Assembly (NCBI GenBank): GCA_009739215.1
Contig: VSJF01000007.1
Coordinates: forward strand, 806,001 to 870,000
Reading direction: 5' to 3'
DNA length: 64,000 bases
DNA from: Floccularia luteovirens
Taxonomy: Eukaryota > Basidiomycota > Agaricomycetes > Agaricales > Squamanitaceae
The translations under genes were made by a program, and so were the position numbers. Of the stretch, positions 23,001 to 37,611 are shown one piece after another. Positions within the stretch are counted from its first letter, which is position 1. The number at the start of each line of letters is the position of its first letter. The notes under the pieces are model-generated. The model had not been told where the DNA came from and searched no databases. It saw only the letters and a list, made by a program, of their open reading frames with translations.

Positions 23001-25896
23001 ATAAAACCAACTTACTCAAAGCATATTGAATATGTGTGGGCAAGAACGGTCGAAAACTCGGGGGGATGATACCTTCAGAAATCTTTCCATCGGGATGTTT
23101 TGCGAAAAAGTTATTCAGCTCGTGGTATTCCTCTGTTGTCAGTTGCCGCCTTGTCATTGGAGTCTGGGGATTCCCATGATGCATAGTGATCAAGACGCTG
23201 CCTTCAGAATTCATTGTTTCAAGGACCTCGCAGTGGGAAACGTCCATAACAATAACCCCTTCAACATCCAGAGTCCTTTTCACTAATTTGGCTGCTCTAT
23301 CATATACTTTATCCATTGACGATCCGACAACAAGTTCTGGGTGTTCATGTGAGTGCATCTGTGAATCAATCTCAAGGCATTCTCTGCTGAATTGTTCCAT
23401 CTGTGTGGAAAATAAGCATTAATGCTGTTACAAAACCCTAGCAACAAACTCACCGAAATCTGTATGCGGTCACGAATACGGAGTTGGATCTTTGTTACAG
23501 TTCATAAGTTGGGTGGTCGAGAATAAAAGAGTAGTTTACCTTGTCTTTCCAGAGTTCCATTTCGCGCATGGCAACGGCCTATATTCTACGGTTATACAAA
23601 CAAGATCCTTTCCATTAGAAAGTACTAACTGCGAACTCCTTGAGAGTGTGTCTTTGTCGGGGAGTAAAATCCACTCGTGGTGAATCATCTATCACAGCCA
23701 ATCTATAGGAGTTATGATAGAGTCACTCTTGTGGTCATGTAGCAAATAGATACTCACGTTCCAATATTATATCCATCTTGTGTTCTGAGTGGTGCACCAG
23801 CATAAAATCGCATATGTGGCGGGCCGATCACAAGAGGCTGAGAAGGGCATACATCACTAAAATTTGGAAAATAACCGAATCGGAATATACCTACGTTCCG
23901 TGCAAACCTCCAGTCAAGTTGAGTATCCAAGATGACCATGGGTTCGTCACCTCTATTCGGAATCAGGATACACAAACTTGAGGACAATTTATAGAGACAA
24001 CAAACCGTTGCAAGATCGCATGACCACAAAGAGAATGAACTCGTGCACAACTTGGAATTTTCAAACCCCCTAATGAATAAACAGGTCAGGAAAGTTTCGG
24101 AGATAAAATCAGGGAAAACGAACTAGAACTTACATTCCGATTTGAACCATCTGATCCGTCGCGGCAATACGTCAGAAGGGTTTTGAGTGATAATACTATT
24201 CACTTACTGTTCGTGGCCATCAATCAATGATATAACTACAGCCTTTGTGCTGAAAACTAGTTTCGCCAGGTGCGCGATGCGATCAAAATTGAGATCGGGT
24301 CCAGTGTTCCAGATATTAAACCTATATGTATAAGTCAGCCGATTGTTACGAGAAATAACGTCAACGACGTGCTTGTATAAAGCTCTTCTGCGTTCAAACT
24401 CATCAGATGGGTTTGGAGGTACAAGATAACCATGATCTAAGAACATCTGCTCCTCTTTTGCTGATCGCCCGTTCTTTACTGATGTTACACTGTCGGATAT
24501 AACTCGTCCACCAAGGAATCGCGCTTCCTGTGAGACGGTGTTAGGAAGGGGTGATGATGTTTGCCGTGTCAGGGATATTCTTCTGGGTAGGGCGGGAACA
24601 GTAGTTCTCCCGTTCTCTGAAATTGGTACAATGTGTGAGTAATCTGGAGATTTTTCCTCATCATTTCCTAATTTCTGTGTATCATCCGAGGGTGAGGTTA
24701 AGTCACCGAAATAATCGACCGCACTTTCAGGGTCATCTTTTTTAAAGCTGGGTGTGACAGGGGTAGATGCAGGTAATGGTAAGAAGGGGAATGCCGTCTG
24801 GACAGCGGATGGGGGGATGGCCTCTATTATGGGTAAGTTTGTTTCTTTGTTCTCTGGTGTTTGACCCTCGGATGGGCTTCCAACAATGGGTGTCAGACGA
24901 CCAAGGCTAGTACCGGTTGCCATTCTATTATCAACATCAGTTGTACCCTCCCAGAATCCTGTTAAGCGACGAGGTCTCCGTGTCCCTCCTGGCGTAACAA
25001 CATATTCGTTGGATGCAAATGTTTCTGGTGGGTGTGAGCCTGGGATTGTAGCTGTAACACCACGCATAGGGTCAGTTAGCTCATGTTCCTGGTGAAGGCA
25101 GCGCTAGCGGTGAAATGTCAACTCGAGCAGCCGCCCACCGCATTGTAGCGACTGTTGCCTGCATGTGGGTATGCATATTTGTTGTTACTCCATTGACATT
25201 TGAATGGTCTTGGAGTGGGGGAGTTGAGGTTGAGGAAAAAGAGCTTCTAAGCCGCTGTGGCATTACTAAAGGAATGGTTGGTCTAAGCCCACCAAATTTG
25301 GTCGTTGGTGCTGACTGAGATGGAGCACTTGCGGCATGGTTGAACGGGGCTAGTAAGCTATTATCAATGCTGCCCCGAGCGGGAGGGGTTTGTTCTTCTG
25401 ACGGAATCTCCTTTGGCGGTGAAGCATACAGCGAAAGACCAGGGTCCTTTGCCGGCATAGGATTGTCTAGTGATCTGCTCTGTCCGCCTTCGCTTGGGGA
25501 TTGGGATTTCATGGAGAGGCTGCGATACAATTCGGCGGATGCCTGCAAACTAAATCGAGGGAGAGCAGGTGTACGATGTGGATCCCAATGGCCGGATGCA
25601 TAAGCCTTTATGAATGTAGCCCAGTCACTATCTGTGTTCGTCATGAACAGGGTGGCATCTCCAGTCGAAATATCATCCTTACTGTCGAAAGATGCATCAG
25701 ACATTACAGGAAGGGCACCTGTAAAACAATACAGGTCAACTTGTTCGAAATTTGAGGAGTAGCTAAGGAGTCTACCTAACGACAAATTTGGGGTGACATC
25801 CGTGTCATCCTCATGAAGCACATTCATCTGACCAACATTCCCAATTAAATAATCCGAATAGGGTGTCGGGGAGTCATGATGGGATTTATCAGGCAT
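20090..25896 (-). CDS. Hybrid histidine kinase (GAF, HisKA, HATPase, receiver)
   Basis: Two-component sensor kinase feeding a phosphorelay. No membrane segment is seen, so probably cytosolic. Order: about 500 disordered Ser/Pro-rich residues; a first GAF region ([40 protein letters not shown]); a second GAF-like region ([20 protein letters not shown]); HisKA H-box [15 protein letters not shown], joined by an intron near 22610-22660; HATPase G boxes ([33 protein letters not shown]). A linker of about 200 residues follows, then the receiver ([48 protein letters not shown]) and TGA at 20090. Phosphoacceptor His and Asp are both present. One frame break at about 25084-25089: the frame ending LALPSP must shift one base to continue [11 protein letters not shown]. 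Start chosen at 25896 (MPDKSHHD); 26103 is possible. Confidence 0.87.
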
Positions 25897-26523
25897 AAAA
25901 TTACTCTTGGAAGCAGGAAGGGAACGAGATGGGACAGAAGGGAGAAGGGAGTGGACTTCTTGTTCAGGAGCAGTGGATGGCCTGTGAATTAAATGCCATG
26001 GACGTTTCGAGGAGACTGACACTTGCGGAGCGAGAATATGGGGGATCCCTGGAAGTAACGAGCAAATCCTGTGATTCGGGAAGAGATGCGGAAGCGACAC
26101 CATTTATAAATCCAGACTGGTGCATGGGTCGAAGGATATGGAAGTAAAAGAAGCAACAAAATGGGAGGATTTAGAAGGGTTAAGCCAGATAGATCATGAA
26201 GATGTGCAAGCAGAGCGGGGAGGGTAGTGGATACAACTGAAAGCAGATGAGCAAGGAGCAAGAGAAGATATAGATAATTGGAGTATTATACAGCTCAAAG
26301 TGCACGAGAAAGTGTGTGGTTGGATTTGAGTAAACTTGTACGTTGCTCTGCACAGTGCTCAGCTCAGTGGGGAGAGCCGACGTCGAACAGCTAACAGCTA
26401 ACAGCCAGCAGCCAACAAGCAACAGCCCAGCTAGTCCTGTTCCACTCCTGCTCGGAACTTTCCTGTCCGTGCGAATCATGATGTCATTCTTCTACTCTAC
26501 GATACATTATCTACTTCTACGAT
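25897..26523. other. Histidine kinase 5' region with a short imperfect repeat
   Basis: Upstream of the kinase start. It may include 5' coding sequence back to an ATG at 26103. Around 26388-26430 it contains an imperfect aacagcta / aacagcca-type repeat (five to six units), probably in the promoter or 5' UTR. Confidence 0.45.
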
Positions 26524-29500
26524 CTATACCTCTGCAAGTACCAGTGTACTCCACATAAACAGCGGCAGTGTCAGATTGTCATTCTGGTCAGACAATGCCT
26601 CCAATATCGATGATATAACTACTACAGCACCATATCGTAGTGTCTTGACAACATATCAGTTCAACAATCTCTCAACATATACAAATCAAACTTACCGAAA
26701 ATTCCTCTGTGTATCCCAACAAGCGAAGTCCCCATCCACACCCAACAATAGATACCACAAAGGCAACACTACCCTCGATCGTCTTGTACGTGGAAGGTGA
26801 CCATCTGTGTATCCCAATTCGTCTTCCGACAATCGAGGCCTGCATGAGGTAATATCATTATCAGCAGATGCCTCCTTGATCACCGGACTTTCAACACTCA
26901 CCACCGCATCACCCACTCCTAGGGTAAGCGTCCCGGTGAATTGAAGCAAGTGTGTCGGTCTGATGCGTGTGAGATGTGATATTGCTATCAAGAATCATAT
27001 CGGACTGACCCTTCAAGCCACACCGAACCAGCGCAGCCTGTCAACAAGTAAAAATGGCTCAGAATCGCGGTTCCACGATCTCGATGGTCGAGAAAGTCGT
27101 TCATGAACAAATGTACAATTGCTCCAAACGGGTATATGGCAAAGTACCGGACATATTCCGTAAAGATAAATAAAGCAAATGCTGCACTAAAAGACAAATG
27201 CGTGAATGCAGGCTATAAAAGGTCCATATCAGCACATCTCATGAGAAAAATCCATACAATACATCTCTCACATCAACAGCCACACCTGGGATAAACATCA
27301 CAACAGCAAGAGCATGGAAGAACTTCCTCCGCGCGTTCAGGCCAAGAGTGGGGACATGCTTGTCCGCGGCATCCAGAACATTAGAGACATTCGCACTGTT
27401 AGGCAGGTTGGACAAATTGGGAAGATTAGTAAAGGTCATCCCTAATGTACCACTGAGCGTAGATTGCGTTCCAGGGCTCGAACTTCCCTGCTCAGACATT
27501 GGAGCAACTGGCACATCTTGAGCAGCAACAGTAGCGGGAGCATACAGGTTTTCACCAGCCGTATTACGAGGTCTGAATTTGCGTGACCTTGCCAACTGGC
27601 GGTTCCACCCAGCGACGCTAAGACAACCCAAAAGAGCCCAGTATGACAACAGCGCAGGTCGGCTCCATTTTTTCCTCCCTTCCAAAATACGATAGATTAC
27701 CCAAAGCCAAGGATCACGATTTCCGAGGCACCAGCGTGTCCACAAACCAATTAAGCCCCCTACAATAAGAATGGCACCAATGTAAAATCCGAGGGCATAA
27801 TAGCGGCGATTACGAGCTTTTTCTTCCGGGAAGCGAAGACGATGTACGGGACGTTGTGCATTATTGCGGGAAAGTACCAGAAAGGGCGATAACAGGAATC
27901 CAGTTAGAAAAGAACCAACGATCAGTGCTATCTGAAAGATGAGAAGCGGAGTCGGTAAACGATACGTTTTGAGAAAAGGAGTCGTGATTGGCCAAATCTA
28001 ATGTCCGCCGACTGAGTTCTCTAGGATGGGAAAATATAAGAGGATTTAAACATACCTTCGCAATGGTGATATTTAGAAATTCTAGAATTATTGCAGTTCC
28101 GCCAAAACAGACCAAACCCAACTCCCCCAAAGTGAAACCTCGATGCGCAAGACGAAGTGCGATATAGAGTGCAAATTGAAAGAACAACGAGCTAACCATG
28201 ATCTCGAAATAGTTCAAGCCTGTTGATTTTCTAGGTTAGATAATAACCATATACTGTGAACAGATCATAGATCGCTTACATTGCCAGATTCCAATATTCC
28301 GCTTCCAGAACAAAACCTTAAGCCCCAAAGTCACAGCGCTTGAAAAAAGTGTGAACAGTATGTAATACGAGGTTCTCCTCCCTTCACTACGTGGAACTGA
28401 TGAACGCTCGCCTTCGGGAGAAGAGGGACTCTTGCGAGAATGACCTTCGAGCCACCAGGAAGAACAGACATGGAAAAGCAAAATAGTAGAACAAATGGTA
28501 CTTAAGTTTATCAGGCTGTAACGGGACCATATCAGAGCCTCCAAAACGCTTAGAGAATTGTTTAAGGTAATAGGAAGTTCGACGCGCCAAGCAGCGGGAA
28601 GAACATTGGTTGTACCACCACGGGCAAACATTTGGAACGATGAAACTAGTAGCGCGCATGCGATGATTGGTCCGAGAAGAAGGGCAGTGAATATCCCATC
28701 GTCGCGTGATTCCCTAAGGTCTGTAAAGAATAGTTGATACATAGGTACTCTGTAAATACCTATAATTTTTGGGCACCGACATCCATATATACCCAAAATC
28801 GCTTTTGTTTGAAATGGAGGTCCCGATTGGGCGTTTTAAGTCTCGTCCGTCAACAAGTCGTGGGGACGCAGGCCTAGGAGATGGGGTTGACGATGCTGGT
28901 AGCACCAAGTCTGCGGATTTTGGTTGCGGAAAGGTATCCAATACTGAAGTATGCGTCCAGAGCATATAGCAAAACGAGCTTGTCGCAAGGAGCAGGAGTT
29001 CTATATTTCCCGAGAAAATAAGATGGTTGTTACATTGAGATCAAAATGAGAGAACCTTTACAAGCCCAATAATTCGCATCGCGATAAACTTCTTTCATAT
29101 CTTGCGGAATTTGTAGATCCGATATTTGCGAAACTGTGCATAATAATGTAGCCAATAACAATATCGATTCCCCAAAACTTCGAAAATCGCTCGAGAATGT
29201 TAGGTTATAGTGAGTCCACGGAAACTTGAGCTGAAAGGTCAAATTAGCAGGTAACAGAACTCTAGATACCAGGGGATTTAATCGTTGGCGTTGGGATTTG
29301 GGTGTGGCTGGGGACAAGTGTCTATGAACTCTGGATGCTTTTAGATTAGACCGGGGTGGCATTACAGCAGGTGAGTGTGATCGGGTAAACGTTGCCCGAC
29401 CTTTGGGCTAGAGGGGTGTTGCTACCAGATTCACCTGAGGATAAATTTAAATTTTGTGGACGAGCTGCTGTCGACAACTTTGCTTGTGTGTTCTTAACTT

Positions 29501-29866
29501 CCTCTTGAGTACTTTTCTGAATCATCGCCCTCCCCCGCAAATCACTCGGTTGTTCATCTTCAGTCTCGTCATCAGAGCTGTTTCTAGATTCCGAGCTACG
29601 AAGGAAATTAAAAACCGATTTATTAAATAATCGAGATTATTGACTTACCTGGAAGACCCAGCTTGATAACTCGTACTCCAGTCAAGGATAGCTGGGGCGT
29701 TGAGGTTTGCGCTGGTATCCACAGTGGTGGATCCTACTCTTCGTCTAAAACGCGATTGTGGGTTGTGCCGCGCGATATCGCCGCGTCCATTAGGTTGTTT
29801 GGACAAAGGTGGAGAAGGGGATGAACGTGAGCGAGGCAGCTTGAAGAACGGGGAGCTTCGGTGCAC
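26524..29866 (-). CDS. SEC59: Dolichol kinase (Sec59 homologue)
   Basis: CTP-dependent kinase making dolichyl phosphate for ER glycosylation and GPI anchors; polytopic ER protein. Its C-terminal CTP-binding half is clear: LNARRKFFHALAVVMFIPGV, HLSFSAAFALFIFTEYVRYF, AIYPFGAIVHLFMNDFLDHR, GTAILSHFYLLTGCAGSVWL, then LTLGVGDAV joined by an intron (GTGAGT..GCAG) to ASIVGRRIGIHRWSPSTYKT. The final exon (acceptor gtcaag) is TLRYGAVVVISSILEALSDQ NDNLTLPLF and stops at 26524. Several hydrophobic segments precede this (LLGPIIACALLVSSF, FFQFALYIALRLAH, GAILIVGGLIGLW). The 5' end is uncertain. Coding-like Ser/Arg-rich sequence reaches about 29866 without an ATG; a small first exon at 30030 (MTDF) or a start at 29525 are possible. 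Confidence 0.88.
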
Positions 29867-30151
29867 AAGTTTGTGTAGATATATACAAGATTCAGATCAG
29901 AACCTTTTTCTGTGGATCTGTTACAATTCCTGTTGTACACGTCGACCGGGTTGAGTGAAGTTCCTCCGTAGTTTTGCCCCAAGCGCACACGTGACAAAGT
30001 AAATCACAACTATTACATAAAATCAGTCATTTCCTCCGGTGTGGTTTGGGCGTGGCAGGGTCAATGTATTTATTCCAGTCATTATTACATACATGAGGTC
30101 CTATAATATTTAAAGGCTCTGACGCGTCTTTCTTCCCCCAAAGACACCATA

Positions 30152-31734
30152 ATGGCACCAGAATCCACCACAACCGAGACCCCCACCTGTATACCTAGAA
30201 GACATTGAACCTTCCTCTAGTACCCTCGGGAATACAGATAAAGAAACCACAAAGCCTACTGAAAAAGTTGTCACGGCATCCAACAATTCCTCGACGGCGT
30301 CTGGTGGCAAGCGCCAAAGAACGCTTTTTGATATGATGTCTGGATCTCAGGAAAAGAAATCTACAGAACCTGAAGCTAAAAAACTCAAGTTCACACCATC
30401 TAGCGGGAAATCCTTGACCGTCGGGAAAGAATCGAGTTTTACGAAGCTTAACGCGATTCCGTTTTCTCTGTCTTCATTCCAGGAATCGTTAACAGAAGAG
30501 CAGAAAACTCTACTCAAATTAGAGTGTGAGTGTATGGGCAAGAGTTGGTACGCTTCGAACGTTACCTGTGTTAACACTAGCTATAAATGCATACTAGGCT
30601 CAAAGTATTGAAAGATGAAATCAAGAAGCCTTACTTCATTTCATTGAAGAAATTTTTGCAGTCCGAAGGAGTCAAAGGACTGAATGATACCCCAGCATCA
30701 ATCAAGATATACCCTTCACGTAAGTACATCACGTAAATCTGTAATCAATCTACTGACTTTCTTTCTCTTGCATAGCAAAGAATATCTATACATGGTCAAA
30801 CATCCCTCTTGGTAAAATTAAAGTTGTAATATTGGGCCAAGGTAATTTATCTATCACGAGCACGCGAAAATGCTAACCTTCGCGTCAATCATTCCAGATC
30901 CATACCATGGAGCCGGCCAAGCACATGGTAAACCCTTCTAAATTTGTGCAAAGGTTTATCGACTTAATAATCAATCATACAGGTCTTTGTTTCTCGGTTC
31001 CTGTCGGTATTCCCGTTCCCCCTTCCTTGAGAAATGCAAGTACAGCAGTGGGATGCACTAATTCATAGTCTCACAATTATCTTTCTTTCTTTGTTAGATC
31101 TATGTGGAATTAAAAGCGGAATATCCTTCTTTTGAACCTCCTAAACACGGGTATGTGTGCAATTGCAAATGATCTTGCATCTATGCATTTTTGGCTTGCC
31201 CGGTAAACTAACAGATGAATGACAGGAACTTACAAGCATGGGCAGATAATGGGGTTTTATTACTAAATACATGCTTAACTGTCCGTGCAGGAACACCCGG
31301 ATCTCATTTTAACAAAGGCTGGGAACAATTTACGGAGAAAATTATCGATGTAGTCGATAGATATGGTGGTGCAAACTTGAGCGGAGGCTCCAAAGGCAGC
31401 GGCATTGGCCGAGGAGTTGTTTTCCTTGCATGGGGGAGTCCAGCGGCAAAACGGACGGCAAAGCTGAATAAGGTCAGATGCCGAGATTTTTTTATTGTCT
31501 CCATTTTTCCTAATCCATGGATATTATAGACTAAACATTTGATTCTTACGAGTGCCGTATGTCTACCACATACTCAATCCTTGGAGTTCTGTAACCTTTT
31601 TTTTATTTATTTAGCACCCTTCCCCGCTTTCTGCACATCGTGGCTTTTTAGGCAATGGACATTTCAAAGCTGCGAACAAATGGTTAGAACAGCGATATGG
31701 GCCTGAAGGGAAAGTCGACTGGTGCACTCTGTAA
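30152..31734 (+). CDS. UNG1: Uracil-DNA glycosylase (family 1, Ung1)
   Basis: Removes uracil from DNA in base-excision repair, nucleus and mitochondria. The catalytic core is intact across many small exons: [33 protein letters not shown] then [11 protein letters not shown] (catalytic Asp in DPYHG), [38 protein letters not shown], and TKHLILTSA joined to [20 protein letters not shown] (the His-containing leucine loop). Stop TAA at 31732-31734. The 5' end is odd. The best ATG (30152, [11 protein letters not shown]) is one base out of frame with the following coding-like stretch [25 protein letters not shown]; removing one C from the C5 run at 30180-30184 would join them. Otherwise translation starts at 30333. 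[10 protein letters not shown] resembles the PCNA-binding motif expected at a UNG N-terminus. Confidence 0.93.
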
Positions 31735-32169
31735 TTACTCATGTTACCGCAATTGAATTTTTTGGTTAAATTTTTTTTTATCTGATCGGACCATCTGACT
31801 TGCTTGTAGTCGGGACCTTATGAAACAAATGTTTGAGACCCGATCACTGGCTATTACCTAGATAAGTCCCGCTCCCCACTGTTTGCATGTATACTGGGGC
31901 GAAGGACCACGCAAGCACTTTTTTTCGATGTAAATGTTGAATAATTCGCAAGAAGTAGCTGATCCATACCTCGTAAGGCTTGTATCAGTGAAAAATAACA
32001 TACAATTCCAGTACTAAGTTCGCTTAAGGTATAAATATTGGAAACAAATCCGATCTGTACAGCCAAAAATTATAGAAAGGAGTATGTGTTCGGATCATGT
32101 TTTTGGATGGATGGAGAGGCCTTGTGTATAACTATCATAAATCACCATAAACTGATGGTGCGAAACCAT
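31735..32169. other. Convergent intergenic region, UNG1 / bZIP
   Basis: It holds the two 3' ends. No coding signal, repeat or RNA gene is seen. Confidence 0.4.
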
Positions 32170-33258
32170 TCAGGTCATCGAACTTATGCGCTCATCGAGC
32201 GTATATGAAGACCTCGATGAAGATGAAGATGGAGAGGGTCCAATGTTATTCTGCTGCCGAAGGAAGTCATTTTGTCGATTGCTCAGCTGCAATTGTGCAG
32301 GATTGGGCAGATGAGGAAATCCTTGCCCAATTGAAAATCCTTGAGGATCGGTCAAGCAACGCCTATGTGGATAAGGCGAGGAATCCCGCTGAGTACCGTG
32401 CTGTACGTTAGAATGCGAACCATGCGGCGGAAAATTAGGCGGGGTGCTGTGGGTATCCATATTCACTTCATGACCCTGGAATTGCGCCTGCTGCTGTGGG
32501 TACCGTTGAAATGACTCCTCTCTTATGTCACTGCGCATATTGAAGGGTTGATTGCTATAGCTATCCGGCAGAGGCTTGTTTAATAAATGTGAATTGTTCG
32601 CCGTGTCGTTCATAAACAGAGAAGAAACACCTCTGGAAGAGGAAGGGATCGAATTCTCGTATTGAGGATACTGAAGGAGTTTTATTGGTACAGGGGCGGG
32701 CATAGGAGCTAGCTGGTAGGATGAATCTGGTGGTCCTGCTATATCGCCTTGTTGGTGATCACCCATAAGAACCGGCTCGTTCCAGGGAGGGCAATCTATA
32801 ACGTGCATCGGTCGAGAGGATAGCGATACAGTAGTCGAGGGTGACAAAGAACTAGCGCGTGAAACGGGCGATTCGGCTGCGGAAGATTCACGGCTCGAAT
32901 GGAGGCCTATTGGCTGTGACCCGCCACGCTCGTAATCCTTAGGTCTATCCTTGCCGGTGGGGCCTTTCCCAAGAGGAGGCCGTGTGGTAGGGGGCATCCC
33001 AAGATTGCGCCGTAGGATAGCGTTTTCATCTTCCAGTTCGGAGACACGCTCCTCTAATGCCTAATATTAAAGAACAATGAATCAATTACAATGAGCGGTC
33101 AAACGGGAAAACACGTTGAGATACTATTGTTCTAAGGATATGTATTTGATCCGTACCTGTAGGTGAGCAGCGCGTCTTGCACGAAAGGCCCGCTGGACGT
33201 CTCTAGCACGATTTGGAGGTAAGTTATCATTTCGTTTGCGGCCTCTTTTAGAAGACAT
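32170..33258 (-). CDS. bZIP transcription factor with atypical basic region
   Basis: ATG at 33258 gives MSSKRGRKRNDNLPPNRARD then VQRAFRARRAAHLQ. An intron (about 33063-33155, GTACGG..) follows, then the zipper ALEERVSELEDENAILRRNL. Leucine/hydrophobic heptads run L-V-L-I over roughly 28 residues. The remaining about 270 residues are disordered, rich in Ser/Pro/Gln/His (SRASSLSPSTTVSLSSR, YPQQQAQFQGHEVNMD), with conserved-looking segments RPPLGKGPTGKDRPKDYERG near the start and MHVIDCPPWNEPVLMG in the middle. In the DNA-contact segment the usual N-x-x-A-Q-x-x-F-R reads A-R-D-V-Q-R-A-F-R, so the normally invariant Asn is Ala. Targets cannot be predicted. Stop at 32170. Confidence 0.85.
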
Positions 33259-33909
33259 TGTTTAGAAACAAAAGGGAAGGGAGGAAAGAAATGGTTTCCT
33301 GTGCGGTTCAGAGCAAACATATAAATGGACACTCCGACCAGACGTATCGGGAATTGGTACCAAATAGGGCCCTCGATCACTCGGCCACAAAAACGGACAC
33401 CCTGTTTTCTGGCACATGCACTGGCAGAGCGGTTACCACTCTTCCGCCGCCTGATATCCCGCAAGCAAGTGCCAAAGAATCTTGACATGCCCAGCTGAAA
33501 GTGATCAATCTGGATGTTTAGTTGTTCGGAATACTGAGGGGCTAAATTGAAAACATACAATGTCAAACAAAGCGTGTCTCTTAGTTCTGCAATGGGCCGC
33601 ACTTACACCTCCTGATCGCTCTCGGTTCGTCAATCAAAAATGACATGATCATTGCATACCGAGTTCGTCTGCTTCTGCTGCCAAAATAATCTTCCCCAAT
33701 TTAGTTCCTAATGCCGGTAATTGGCCAACGGTCAACTGAAGGCCTGGTACTTCTCATCTTACCACGTGCAAAACGTGATATATTGCTATACATGAGTACT
33801 CTATCTGACATGAGTCATGACTGAAACTGTCAATGTGAACCGAAAACATCCCATCATGGTGACTTCATTTTTATCCATTAGTTCACAGGATAGGATCCTC
33901 ACTATGACA
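33259..33909. other. bZIP promoter region
   Basis: There are 651 bp upstream of the bZIP ATG and downstream of the XPB stop, both on the minus strand. Open stretches at 33132-33602 extend antisense or alternative frames of the bZIP 5' end and show no domain. Confidence 0.4.
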
Positions 33910-37365
<3,456 letters not shown>

Positions 37366-37611
37366 ATAATATAATACTGAGGCAGGTCGCTGACCAGGTG
37401 AACAAGACTCAAATTAAATGCAGCGGAACGACTCCAGCCTTCGGTTCCGCAGGAAGACATGAGTAGTCGTGATGAGTAAGCAGCGGAGTTGAAAGTAGTG
37501 GACAACGCATGCCTCAAACTTCTTCAGGCTTGTGCTCTGACCACCACCGCAAAAACTTGTGTAAAAAGTGTTATCTCATTTATTCTCTTCTCTTTCTTGA
37601 ATAAAGTCATT
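37366..37611. promoter_or_regulatory. Divergent promoter between SSL2 and MSL5
   Basis: There are 246 bp between ATG codons on opposite strands, with a pyrimidine-rich leader (ctcttctctttctt) before the MSL5 ATG. A shared promoter is inferred from geometry. Confidence 0.45.

Noticed and set aside
26388..26432. acagcta/acagcca repeat as a possible CRISPR or transposon end
   Set aside because: Units are 7-9 bp without spacers or flanking duplication. It is a simple 5' UTR or promoter repeat.
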